From assembly GCF_028356935.1 (NCBI RefSeq), contig NZ_CP102798.1, positions 1,612,001 through 1,676,000 on the forward strand: 64,000 nucleotides of DNA. The letters are read 5' to 3'. Positions 26,797 to 35,511 of the stretch are shown here, piece by piece. The position numbers and the translations under genes were made by a program. How positions within the stretch are numbered: the first letter of the stretch is position 1; each line of letters begins with the position of its first letter. This DNA is from Lysinibacillus sp. OF-1 (lineage in GTDB: Bacteria; Bacillota; Bacilli; Bacillales_A; Planococcaceae). The notes under the pieces are model-generated. The model saw nothing but the letters and a program-made list of their open reading frames with translations, searched no databases and had not been told where the DNA came from.

Positions 26797-28221
26797 CTGT
26801 CGAACATTCAATCATTGTGTAGAAAATATACAAATCTATCGGCAACGGATATTGACAAGTTAATAGAAATTGAAGCTACGCTAACGTATTATGCTGAGTT
26901 GACTGATTGTTATATGTTCATAGATTGCCTGCTGGAAAATTTACCGCATGCAATTGTTGTGGCAGAGGCATTCCCGAAAAAGGAAATTGGTTTATATGAA
27001 AAATCAGTTATCGGAAAATTCGTATTTGAAAGTTTTGAACCAGCTGTATTTGCTGCATTCAAACATCAAGAAAAATCTTCTATTTCCAGAGCGATTACGC
27101 AGGAAGGGATTACGGTAGAGCAAAATGTGATGCCTATTTTTAATGAGCAACAGCAAGTGATTGCTGTGTTGATTCAGGAAAAAATGGTGAAGATGCAAAC
27201 GACACCGAAAGATGATTTTCAAAATATGCCTTTTGCTTTAATTGAGCATATTGTAGAACCGAATCCGCAACCGATACCCGTTGTTTCTGATTTACTTGTA
27301 GAGTCCATAATTCTCACCAATCATGAAAATAAAGTGATTTATAGCAATCCTGCTGGCTATCATTTTATTTCTGAGCTATCGGGATTAGAGAACTTTGACA
27401 ATGTTGCATTGGATAAAATTTTACCTTTTTTACAAGAAGTCTATGATAAAGGCGATGATGTCTTTTTCTTAGAAATTACAATTGATCGTAAATCCTTTAT
27501 TGTAAAGAAAATTCCGATTCGCAGTCAAAACGAGAAGGTCACTCTACTCATTATTCATGATCTAACAGAGCTTAAGCTGAAAGAAAATGAGTTAATGATG
27601 AAAACCTTTGCGATACGAGAAATTCACCACCGCGTGAAAAATAATCTTCAGACAGTGACAAGCTTATTACGCCTGCAAATGCGCAATGATCGGTCTGCTG
27701 CGAATGCAAGTGCTTTTCAAGAGGCATTAAATCGAATATATAGTATTTCATCTGTTTATGAGCTTATTTTAGAAAATGAAGATAACGCTGAAGAAAAAGT
27801 AGATGTTATCGCGTTAGCTAAAAAAATTGGTCATAAAATGATTGATACGTCCAATACAGCAACTATTCAACTAGCCTTTCAACATGATAATTTGCAGCTA
27901 TTCTGTCATTCAAAAAAAGCGGTATCTCTCGCACTCATTATTTGCGAGCTCCTGCAAAATGCATTAAAGTATGCTTTTATCGGTCGTGATGAAGGAACCA
28001 TTGATATTCAATTCATTCAGGAAGAGTCTACTATTTCACTCCATATTTCTGACAACGGCGTTGGAATGCAAGAGGTGAAGGCATCTTTTGGGATGGAGAT
28101 TATCACAAGGCTTGTAGAGTATGATTTAGCTGGCTCATTTTCAATTATCCCTAGTGAAGAAGGTACACATACTCAAATTCAGTTTCCTGTAAGTGAGGAG
28201 GTATTTATCGTAAATGACTAG
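26797..28221 (+). CDS. eutW: Ethanolamine-sensing histidine kinase EutW
   Basis: 474 residues. The N-terminal 170 residues form the sensor region, a PAS-like region follows (about 175-265), and the C-terminus is an HisKA_2/HWE-like kinase with H-box IREIHHRVKNNLQTV and an ATPase domain (LLQNALKYAF, HISDNGVGM). Cytosolic, no membrane helix. In Enterococcus and Listeria EutW senses ethanolamine and phosphorylates EutV. The start is unusual: homology begins at SNIQSLCRKYTNLS, AGGGGG lies seven bases before a CTG at 26797, and no ATG, GTG or TTG is suitably placed (TTG 26779 lies before the ribosome binding site, TTG 26815 is 25 bases beyond). Confidence 0.88.
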   Translation: MSNIQSLCRKYTNLSATDIDKLIEIEATLTYYAELTDCYMFIDCLLENLPHAIVVAEAFPKKEIGLYEKSVIGKFVFESFEPAVFAAFKHQEKSSISRAITQEGITVEQNVMPIFNEQQQVIAVLIQEKMVKMQTTPKDDFQNMPFALIEHIVEPNPQPIPVVSDLLVESIILTNHENKVIYSNPAGYHFISELSGLENFDNVALDKILPFLQEVYDKGDDVFFLEITIDRKSFIVKKIPIRSQNEKVTLLIIHDLTELKLKENELMMKTFAIREIHHRVKNNLQTVTSLLRLQMRNDRSAANASAFQEALNRIYSISSVYELILENEDNAEEKVDVIALAKKIGHKMIDTSNTATIQLAFQHDNLQLFCHSKKAVSLALIICELLQNALKYAFIGRDEGTIDIQFIQEESTISLHISDNGVGMQEVKASFGMEIITRLVEYDLAGSFSIIPSEEGTHTQIQFPVSEEVFIVND

Positions 28222-28792
28222 GAAAGTTATGATTGTCGAAGATGAATCACTGATTGCGATTGATTTGAAGTTTATGTTAGAAGACAATGGCTACGAAGTA
28301 GTAGCACAGGCGAGTAATGGGGAAACAGCCATTGAATTAGCCTTTTTACATAAACCGCAATTAATCTTAATGGACATTAAAATGCCTAAACTTGATGGGT
28401 TGAAGGCAAGTAAAATTATTGAACAACAGCTTGGTATACCCGTTCTTTTCATCTCGGCATACAGTGAAAAAGAATTGTTGCTATACATGAAGCAAGACAA
28501 TATATTAGGCTATGTCATGAAACCGTTTTCTGAGAAAAATGTGTTGCCTGTGTTAGAGGTTGCTTTTCATCAAATTGATAAATTTAACCGACTCAATGGC
28601 GAGATCTTACATAAGCAAACACAATTGGAAAAACGAAAAATCATTGAACGAGCAAAGGGTTTGCTCATGCAGGCTGAAAACATTAGTGAGGACGAGGCTT
28701 ACCGTAAGATTCGCAATGAAAGCATGCAAACACAACAGGAAATGGTACACATTGCACAGCAAATTATAAACACCTTACAAGTCAATAGTTGA
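28214..28792 (+). CDS. eutV: Antiterminator response regulator EutV (receiver-ANTAR)
   Basis: 192 residues. The receiver domain (1-120) has the phosphoacceptor Asp54 in ILMDIKMP and the acidic pair ED at residues 9-10. The C-terminal ANTAR domain (about 130-190, IIERAKGLLMQAENISEDEAYRKIRNES) binds RNA hairpins and prevents terminator formation. The ATG overlaps the eutW stop, so kinase and regulator are coupled. A candidate target hairpin lies directly at its own stop codon, ahead of eutH. Confidence 0.94.
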   Translation: MTRKVMIVEDESLIAIDLKFMLEDNGYEVVAQASNGETAIELAFLHKPQLILMDIKMPKLDGLKASKIIEQQLGIPVLFISAYSEKELLLYMKQDNILGYVMKPFSEKNVLPVLEVAFHQIDKFNRLNGEILHKQTQLEKRKIIERAKGLLMQAENISEDEAYRKIRNESMQTQQEMVHIAQQIINTLQVNS

Positions 28793-28838
28793 AGCAAAGG
28801 CGCTTTAAAGAGATTTCTTCTTTAAAGTGCCTTTTTTT
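28789..28838 (+). promoter_or_regulatory. Candidate EutV antiterminator hairpin overlapping a terminator, eutV-eutH gap
   Basis: TTGAAGC (28789-28795), hexaloop AAAGGC (28796-28801) and GCTTTAA (28802-28808) form a 7-bp stem with one G-U pair. The loop has A at position 1 and G at position 4, the signature of ANTAR-binding hairpins. The same bases also form the 5' arm of a strong terminator: GGCGCTTTAAAGA pairs with TCTTTAAAGTGCC and is followed by seven T. The two folds exclude each other. I could not find the expected first hairpin of the usual dual element. Confidence 0.55.
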
Positions 28839-28875
28839 ATATAAATTTAATAATGAAAAAGGGGTGATGAGTAAG

Positions 28876-30120
28876 ATGGCAATGATAGGAACGATTATCG
28901 TTTATATTATTATGATTTGTGCTGTTTTAGGGGCAATCGGGGCTATCCGAGATGCTGAGTATGGGATTGGGAAAGAATTTATGAATGGGATTCATACCGT
29001 TGGGCATATTTTTGTCCCAGCAGCAGGGATCATGGCAGCTATACCTTACTTAACATGGTTTATTAGTCATTTTATTAGTCCGATTTTTGAGTTAATTGGT
29101 GCAGATCCTGCGATTGCAGCGACGACGATTTTAGCCTCGGACATGGGTGGTTACCAATTAGCCAATGCGTTAAAGGAGTCTTATGAGGGATGGGTAATGG
29201 CTCTTGTTGTTGGCTTTATGTCAGGTGCTACCATTGTATTCTCAATTCCAATGGGTCTTGCGATGTTAGATAAGCGTGATCATAAATATATGGCGCTAGG
29301 TATTATGGCTGGCGTATTAACAATTCCGATTGGTGCATTTATTTCTTCGATCATGATCGTGCTATTTAACACAGAAGTACGTGAAGTTATTAGTACAACA
29401 GAGGCACCTACCTATGTGTTTGCCATTTCTGTTTTACAAATATTAATTAATTTACTACCGTTATTCATTTTCGTTATTTTAATCGCACTAGGCTTAAAGC
29501 TTATTCCGAACGGTATGATTGCAGGCTTCATGATATTCGGACGCGTGATGGATGCGGGGATTAAATTAGTGTTAGTGTTCTCGATTGTAGAGATTTTTAC
29601 AGGTATTTTTACAAAGATATTTGGTGCGTGGGGCTTCGATCCAATCATGGCTGATGAAATCGACCAATTCCGGGCATTAGAAACAGCTGGTTATATTGGA
29701 ATTATGCTAGCGGGTGCGTTCCCAATGGTGTATTTAATTCGAAAATATGCTTCCAAACCACTTGAAGCGGCTGGTAAAAAATTGGGTTTATCATCTGTAG
29801 GAAGTGCGGGGATTTTAGCAACAATTGCTAATATTTTGGCGATGTTTACACTGATTCGCCATATGCCACCGAAGGATAAAGTAATTAACATCGCGTTTGG
29901 TGTATGTTCGGCCTTTTTATTAGGCGATCACTTATCATTCACAGCTAACTTCCAGCCAACCATTATTTTACCTGTAATCGCTGGGAAGTTTTTAGCCGGT
30001 GTTATTGCGATTATTTTTGCTTATAAGCTTTCTGTACCAACTGCATTAAGGCTGGAAATTGAGGATCGCAAGGCAGGCATTATTAAAGAAGGCGAATATT
30101 TAACAGATCAAAAATCTTAA
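28876..30120 (+). CDS. eutH: Ethanolamine transporter EutH
   Basis: 414-residue integral membrane protein with about ten to eleven hydrophobic helices, recognised as EutH from the overall pattern (NGIHTVGHIFVPAAGI, ILASDMGGYQLAN, GDHLSFTANFQP). It imports ethanolamine. The frame is open upstream through the terminator; I chose ATG 28876, 11 bases after AGGGG, because the ATG at 28867 is only two bases from that motif. Expression would depend on readthrough of the 28796-28838 terminator, which fits control by EutV. Confidence 0.9.
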   Translation: MAMIGTIIVYIIMICAVLGAIGAIRDAEYGIGKEFMNGIHTVGHIFVPAAGIMAAIPYLTWFISHFISPIFELIGADPAIAATTILASDMGGYQLANALKESYEGWVMALVVGFMSGATIVFSIPMGLAMLDKRDHKYMALGIMAGVLTIPIGAFISSIMIVLFNTEVREVISTTEAPTYVFAISVLQILINLLPLFIFVILIALGLKLIPNGMIAGFMIFGRVMDAGIKLVLVFSIVEIFTGIFTKIFGAWGFDPIMADEIDQFRALETAGYIGIMLAGAFPMVYLIRKYASKPLEAAGKKLGLSSVGSAGILATIANILAMFTLIRHMPPKDKVINIAFGVCSAFLLGDHLSFTANFQPTIILPVIAGKFLAGVIAIIFAYKLSVPTALRLEIEDRKAGIIKEGEYLTDQKS

Positions 30121-30146
30121 TTGATTAAAAAGTGAGGTGATGACGT

Positions 30147-30488
30147 GTGAGTGAAGAGAAAAAAAGATTTATTCAGGAGTTTGTGCCGGGTAAACAGCTA
30201 ACATTGAGTCACCTTATAGCCAATCCTGATCCCGATATGTTTCAAAAGCTGGGTATCCAAGAATCGGGCGCACTGGGCATTATGACGTGTACCCCAAGTG
30301 AAACGGTGATTATCGCAGGAGATTTAGCGACAAAGGCTGCCAATGTCAGACTAGGATTTTTAGATCGTTTTACAGGTAGTCTCGTTATTGTTGGTAGTGT
30401 ATCAGAGGTGGAAATGGCGATGTTAGAAATTAATCGTTTTTTATCTGAGGTATTAGGTTATACACCATCAAAAATAACAAAATCATAG
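30147..30488 (+). CDS. eutS: Microcompartment shell protein EutS (BMC-H, circularly permuted)
   Basis: 113 residues. The sequence has the permuted BMC fold of EutS/PduU (QEFVPGKQLTLSHLIANP, LGIMTCTPSETVIIAGDLA) and forms hexameric shell tiles. GTG start six bases after AGGTGA. It follows eutH by 26 bases and leads into eutP. Confidence 0.92.
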   Translation: MSEEKKRFIQEFVPGKQLTLSHLIANPDPDMFQKLGIQESGALGIMTCTPSETVIIAGDLATKAANVRLGFLDRFTGSLVIVGSVSEVEMAMLEINRFLSEVLGYTPSKITKS

Positions 30489-30498
30489 GATGTGTCAT

Positions 30499-30999
30499 AT
30501 GAAAAATCGAGTAATGATAATAGGCGGTGTGCAGGCAGGAAAGTCAACATTGATGAATACTTTGTTGGGTAAAGAAAGCAGTGCCAATAAAACACAAGCA
30601 CTCGTTTATGATGACTGGATTGTTGATACACCAGGTGAATATGTTGAAAATCCAATGTATTACAGGAATATTATGGCAACATCATTGGAAGTAACCCATG
30701 TCATTTACTTGCAGGATGCCACCTCTGCAAGAAGTGTGTTCCCTCCGCAATTTAGCTTAGGGATTCCTAAAATACAGATTGGTGTTATTACCAAGATAGA
30801 TGCCCCTAATGCCAATATGGAAAGGGCTATAGCCTTATTAAAAAATGTGATGACACATGGGCCCATCGTGAAAACCTCTTCCTGGCAAAAGTTAGGCATC
30901 GAGTTGATTGAACCATTGATTCAACTTACGACACAGGAAGAAATTCGTCAATTCGTCAAGGATCGCGATAGTCCGTATCTCATGTATTGCTCACAGTAG
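30499..30999 (+). CDS. eutP: EutP GTPase-like protein
   Basis: 166 residues. A P-loop GGVQAGKST (residues 9-17) and VDTPGEY (switch II) mark a small Ras-like NTPase of the EutP/PduV family. EutP of some species has acetate kinase activity, which would turn acetyl phosphate into acetate and ATP; no separate acetate kinase is present in this locus. ATG 30499 lies eight bases after AGGA; an ATG three codons earlier overlaps that motif. Confidence 0.88.
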   Translation: MKNRVMIIGGVQAGKSTLMNTLLGKESSANKTQALVYDDWIVDTPGEYVENPMYYRNIMATSLEVTHVIYLQDATSARSVFPPQFSLGIPKIQIGVITKIDAPNANMERAIALLKNVMTHGPIVKTSSWQKLGIELIEPLIQLTTQEEIRQFVKDRDSPYLMYCSQ

Positions 31000-31016
31000 C
31001 GAGAGGGAGGTATAGG

Positions 31017-32438
31017 GTGAAAACTGAAAAAATATTTAGTGCAGGCATTGATATTGGGACAAGTACTACCAAAATGGTGGTCAGTAGTTTTCTGTTAAAG
31101 AATGTGGCTGGTGTGACACATGTGCCAAGGATTGAAATTATTGAGAAAACGGTGTTACATCAAAGTCCAATCATTAAAACACCTTTTATCAATCGAGACA
31201 TCATCGATATGAAAAAAATTGAAGAATTTATTTTTCAGCAATATCAATTAGCACAAATCGCACCAACTGACATTTCAACAGGTGCCATTATTATTACAGG
31301 CGAATCGGCCACGAAGGAAAATGCAAGCGAGGTTGTCCATACCATTGCCGATGGTGCAGGTCATTTTTTAGTTGCTACCGCTGGTCCTGATTTAGAGGCC
31401 ATCATTGCTGCTAAAGGGGCTGGTACCCTACAGCAATCAAAGAATTCAGCTAAGGTGATTGCCAATATTGATATTGGCGGAGGAACTGCCAATATTGCTG
31501 TGATGCAGTTTGGAGAAGTTATTGGTACATGTACCTTACATGTTGGTGGTAGATTGATTGAATTTAAGGATGGGAGGGTTCAATCAATTTCTCCGCCACT
31601 CATGCGACTAATGGAACAATGGGCTAATCCGTTAGCTGTCGGTGATGCGGCCGATGATGCTCGTGTTTCACAATGTATTGACGAAATGGTTGGAACACTT
31701 GCCATGATTCTTAGTGGACAGTGTACCGATGGAGAGCATCCATTATTACTAGGGCATTTACCGAACTGGCATAAACCAGTGGATGCCATCGTCTTTTCTG
31801 GTGGTGTAGCTTCCTGTATTTATGAAAATGAATGTACTCAGCGCCAATATGATGATATAGGCGAAAAATTAGCGAAAATGCTTATACAACATGAGCAACT
31901 ACAATCGTTTTTATGGCTACGACCAGAAGAAACAGCACGTGCAACAGTCACTGGAGCAGGTACACAAACAACTGAAATTAGCGGGGCAACCATTCAGGTA
32001 GATGCCGAGGTGTTACCACTAAAAAATGTACCTGTTTTCAACTGCCATATGGAGTCAGCGAAAGATTTTAATACTACGGTGAAGACAGCCGTAGAACGAG
32101 CAGATGATTTATTTTCCATCCAGGATAATCGTTCGCCTTTCGCACTCTATTTTAGCGAATTGCCGTATTTAAGCTTTCAGGATGTACATGCATTGTGCCA
32201 GGCTATTTTGCAACATTTGGCGACAAGATGTTCCAAGGACATACCAATTATCATAGTCATTCAATCAGATTACGCAAAGATTATTGGACAGACCATACAA
32301 GCCATTCATGCGACAGTACCAATTATTTGCATCGATCAAATTAAAGTGGAGACGGGCGATTATATCGACATTGGAGAGGCTCTGCCATCTGGCGTTGTTC
32401 CTGTTGTGGTGAAGACCCTTGCCTTCCACTCAAAGTAA
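31017..32438 (+). CDS. eutA: Ethanolamine ammonia-lyase reactivase EutA
   Basis: 473-residue actin/Hsp70-fold ATPase that replaces damaged cobalamin in EutBC. The N-terminal phosphate loop is AGIDIGTSTTKMVVS, the second phosphate motif NIDIGGGTANIAV, and the adenosine motif IVFSGGVAS. GTG 31017 follows GGGAGG at six bases; an upstream TTG lies inside eutP. It stands directly before eutBC, as expected. Confidence 0.93.
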   Translation: MKTEKIFSAGIDIGTSTTKMVVSSFLLKNVAGVTHVPRIEIIEKTVLHQSPIIKTPFINRDIIDMKKIEEFIFQQYQLAQIAPTDISTGAIIITGESATKENASEVVHTIADGAGHFLVATAGPDLEAIIAAKGAGTLQQSKNSAKVIANIDIGGGTANIAVMQFGEVIGTCTLHVGGRLIEFKDGRVQSISPPLMRLMEQWANPLAVGDAADDARVSQCIDEMVGTLAMILSGQCTDGEHPLLLGHLPNWHKPVDAIVFSGGVASCIYENECTQRQYDDIGEKLAKMLIQHEQLQSFLWLRPEETARATVTGAGTQTTEISGATIQVDAEVLPLKNVPVFNCHMESAKDFNTTVKTAVERADDLFSIQDNRSPFALYFSELPYLSFQDVHALCQAILQHLATRCSKDIPIIIVIQSDYAKIIGQTIQAIHATVPIICIDQIKVETGDYIDIGEALPSGVVPVVVKTLAFHSK

Positions 32439-32449
32439 GGAGGATGAAT

Positions 32450-33814
32450 GTGAATCTATCGGTGATATTTGGTGGAGAAAAATATAATTTTAAATCATTA
32501 AAAGATGTAATGGCTAAGGCCAATGAAGAAAAATCAGGCGATCGGCTAGCTGGTATTGCAGCTGAGACGGTTCAACAACGAATCGCAGCTAAAGCTGTAT
32601 TAAGTGAGCTTTTAGTCAAAGATATCCGAGAAAATCCATTAGTGCCGCAGGAAAATGATGAGGTTTCACGCATTATTGAGGGCGATATTAATGAGCAAAT
32701 CTATGGAGAAATCAAAAACTGGAGCATCGAGCAGCTGCGTGAATATATTTTATCGAATGACACAGGGGATCGTGAATTAAAGCGATTAAGCAAAGGGATG
32801 AATTCAGAAATTATTGCTGCTGTCACAAAGCTCATGTCAAATCTAGATCTTGTTCATGCAGCCAATAAAGTAGAAATACTGTCAACGTGTAATATTACCA
32901 TTGGGCAAAAAGGGACACTGTCCTCTCGCCTACAGCCAAACCATCCAACAGACAATATTGATGGCATCATCGCCTCACTAAAAGAAGGACTGTCTTATGG
33001 TATTGGAGATGCTGTTATCGGTATTAATCCTGTAGATGATTCAGTTGAAAGTGTCAAAAAGGTACTTACGGCTACAAAAGAATTTATCAATGACTGGTCC
33101 ATCCCTACACAAAACTGTGTCCTAGCTCATATCACAACACAGATGAAAGCAATTAAGCAAGGCGCACCAGCAGATATGATTTTCCAAAGTATTGCTGGGA
33201 CGGAAATTGCCAACCGTTCGTTCGGTATTTCTGCGGATTTAATAAGAGAAGCAGAGGAGCTCATTAAAAAGCAAGGAACGGGTACTGGCCCAAATTTATT
33301 CTACTTTGAAACGGGCCAAGGCTCAGAGCTATCGGCAGAGGCTCATATGGACATTGACCAAGTAACACTCGAATCTCGCAATTATGGATTTGCAAGACAT
33401 TTTAATCCTTACATTGTGAACACAGTAGTGGGCTTTATCGGTCCAGAGTATTTATACAATAATAAACAGGTTATTCGAGCAGGTCTAGAAGATCATTTCA
33501 TGGGCAAAATGCACGGTATTCCAATGGGTGTAGATATTTGTTATACCAACCATATTAAGGCGGACCAAAATGATGTTGAAGATTTAAGTGTGCTACTAAC
33601 AGCAGCTGGCGTTAACTTTATTATTGCTGCGCCGATGGGAGATGATGTTATGCTCAACTATCAATCAATGAGCTTCCATGATGTGGCTACATTACTCCAA
33701 ACATTTGGTAAAAAACCAGCACCAGAATATTTAGCATGGTTAGAGAAAATGGGCATTTATGAAAATGGTCGACTTTCAGCAAGAGCTGGCGATTTATCCA
33801 TTTTTGAAAGGTAG
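32450..33814 (+). CDS. eutB: Ethanolamine ammonia-lyase large subunit
   Basis: 454-residue TIM-barrel catalytic subunit that converts ethanolamine to acetaldehyde and ammonia using adenosylcobalamin. Recognisable EutB stretches are GIAAETVQQRIAAK, LQPNHPTDNIDGI, FYFETGQGSELSAEAH and GIPMGVDICYTNH. An ATG at 32444 overlaps the AAGGAGG; the GTG at 32450 is six bases from it and is the better start. Adjacent to eutC. Confidence 0.95.
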   Translation: MNLSVIFGGEKYNFKSLKDVMAKANEEKSGDRLAGIAAETVQQRIAAKAVLSELLVKDIRENPLVPQENDEVSRIIEGDINEQIYGEIKNWSIEQLREYILSNDTGDRELKRLSKGMNSEIIAAVTKLMSNLDLVHAANKVEILSTCNITIGQKGTLSSRLQPNHPTDNIDGIIASLKEGLSYGIGDAVIGINPVDDSVESVKKVLTATKEFINDWSIPTQNCVLAHITTQMKAIKQGAPADMIFQSIAGTEIANRSFGISADLIREAEELIKKQGTGTGPNLFYFETGQGSELSAEAHMDIDQVTLESRNYGFARHFNPYIVNTVVGFIGPEYLYNNKQVIRAGLEDHFMGKMHGIPMGVDICYTNHIKADQNDVEDLSVLLTAAGVNFIIAAPMGDDVMLNYQSMSFHDVATLLQTFGKKPAPEYLAWLEKMGIYENGRLSARAGDLSIFER

Positions 33815-33823
33815 GTGAGTCCA

Positions 33824-34834
33824 GTGAATGATCAATTAGTCTCTATGATTACACAGCTTGTTATGGAAAAGATGGAGAAAAGCACCGAGAGCCAAGTGCC
33901 TGAAACGGTAGCTACTCCAACAGAACAACCTCTTATTACGTTTTATGATACAGCAGCACATCAGGCAACAGAAACAACAACATCAAGAGCAACATCGCAG
34001 GAGCCATTAATTCAGCTGTATCAGCATGGAGCTCCACAGCAGGCGACGGTAGCTCCTACTGCTACTTTCGAACAACCCATCAATGTAGCTGTGTCGATTA
34101 AGCCTTTTCAGTTTGAGGCAGATACGTTAACGGATAGTGTACAAGCCGCTAAAAAACATACACCTGCTCGAATTGGCGTTGGAAGAGCGGGGACAAGACC
34201 AAAAACAAAAACTTGGTTAAAATTCCGACTCGATCATGCTGCTGCAGTGGATGCCGTGTATGGTGAAGTGTCCGAGGGTCTTTTACAAAAGCTTGATGTC
34301 TTTCAGGTCACAACGAAAGTCAAGGATAAAGAGGAATACATTACAAGACCTGACTTAGGTCGTCGTCTATCAGACGAATCAAAAGCGTTAATTCAGCAAA
34401 AATGTAAGCCGCAACCAAAAGTACAGATTATTATTTCGAATGGCTTAAGTGCTAGTGCGATTGAGGAAAATGTGCAAGATGTGTACTTAGCCCTTCAGCA
34501 AAGTCTTAGCAATTTAAATATTGATATCGGCACAACTTTCTATATTGATAAAGGGCGTGTTGCTTTAATGGATGAAATTGGTGAGCTGCTACAGGCAGAA
34601 GTGATTGTTTATCTCATTGGTGAACGTCCAGGGCTTGTATCTGCTGAATCGATGAGTGCGTATCTATGCTACAAGCCAAGAATCGGTACAGTGGAAGCGG
34701 AGCGTATGGTGATATCAAATATCCATAAAGGTGGTATCCCACCATTAGAAGCAGGTGCTTATCTAGGAACCATTGTAGAAAAAATCTTGCATTATCAGGC
34801 AAGTGGTGTAGAGCTTGTCGCAAAAGAAGGTTAG
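33824..34834 (+). CDS. eutC: Ethanolamine ammonia-lyase small subunit
   Basis: 336 residues. The C-terminal 220 residues are EutC (ARIGVGRAGTRPKTKTWLKFRLDHAAA, LIGERPGLVSAESMSAYL, ISNIHKGGIPPLEAGAY), which completes the cobalamin site. The N-terminal part has an amphipathic helix (NDQLVSMITQLVMEKM), then about 75 Thr/Gln/Ala/Pro-rich residues. Such an extension is the usual signal that draws EutBC into the shell. GTG 33824 is six bases after AGGTG; another GTG lies three codons earlier. Confidence 0.94.
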   Translation: MNDQLVSMITQLVMEKMEKSTESQVPETVATPTEQPLITFYDTAAHQATETTTSRATSQEPLIQLYQHGAPQQATVAPTATFEQPINVAVSIKPFQFEADTLTDSVQAAKKHTPARIGVGRAGTRPKTKTWLKFRLDHAAAVDAVYGEVSEGLLQKLDVFQVTTKVKDKEEYITRPDLGRRLSDESKALIQQKCKPQPKVQIIISNGLSASAIEENVQDVYLALQQSLSNLNIDIGTTFYIDKGRVALMDEIGELLQAEVIVYLIGERPGLVSAESMSAYLCYKPRIGTVEAERMVISNIHKGGIPPLEAGAYLGTIVEKILHYQASGVELVAKEG

Positions 34835-34845
34835 GGGGCTGAACC

Positions 34846-35496
34846 ATGAATCCTCAAAAAATTATGGCGCAAATTTTAGCGATGCAAACCATTCCAAGAG
34901 TGAACAGTGAACTAGCAGAGCAGTTAGATTTGAAGCCATATCAACACAGCATTGGACTTGTCACACTGACAATCGACGATGTGGGTTATGTTGCCTTAGA
35001 CGAGGCAACAAAAAAGGCAGATGTCGATGTTGTCTATGCGAAGAGTTTTTATGCGGGAGCGGCTCATGCATCTGGCCCATTGTCAGGTGAAGTAATTGGC
35101 ATCATTGCGGGAAGCTCACCTGATGAAATTCGTAGTGGACTTGATGCCATTCAACAAAAAATTGAATTTGATACGTACTTTGAAGCCATTAATCATAATG
35201 ACAATCACGCCCTGTTTGCCCATACCGTGGCAAGCTGTGGTACGTATCTTGCCGAGCTTGCAGATGTAAAGGTTGGCACACCACTTGCTTATTTAATCGC
35301 ACCGCCATTAGAGGCAATGATTGGATTAGATGCAGCATTAAAAGCGGCAGATGTGGAGTTAAAGGTTTTCTTTGGCCCTCCGTCTGAAACCAATTTTGGT
35401 GGCGGCTTATTAAGTGGTAGTCAATCGTCATGTGAGGCTGCGGCAAATGCTTTCAGAGAAGCTATTGAAAATGTAGCTAGAAATCCAGTGATCTAG
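34846..35496 (+). CDS. eutL: Microcompartment shell protein EutL (tandem BMC, trimer)
   Basis: 216 residues with two BMC folds in one chain (SIGLVTLTIDDVGYVALDEATKKA; VSCG-like SQSSCEAAANAF at the end), matching EutL. EutL trimers form shell tiles with a gated central pore. AGGGGGCTGAACC precedes the ATG, 11 bases after the eutC stop. Confidence 0.93.
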   Translation: MNPQKIMAQILAMQTIPRVNSELAEQLDLKPYQHSIGLVTLTIDDVGYVALDEATKKADVDVVYAKSFYAGAAHASGPLSGEVIGIIAGSSPDEIRSGLDAIQQKIEFDTYFEAINHNDNHALFAHTVASCGTYLAELADVKVGTPLAYLIAPPLEAMIGLDAALKAADVELKVFFGPPSETNFGGGLLSGSQSSCEAAANAFREAIENVARNPVI

Positions 35497-35511
35497 AAAG
35501 GAGGCGGCTTT

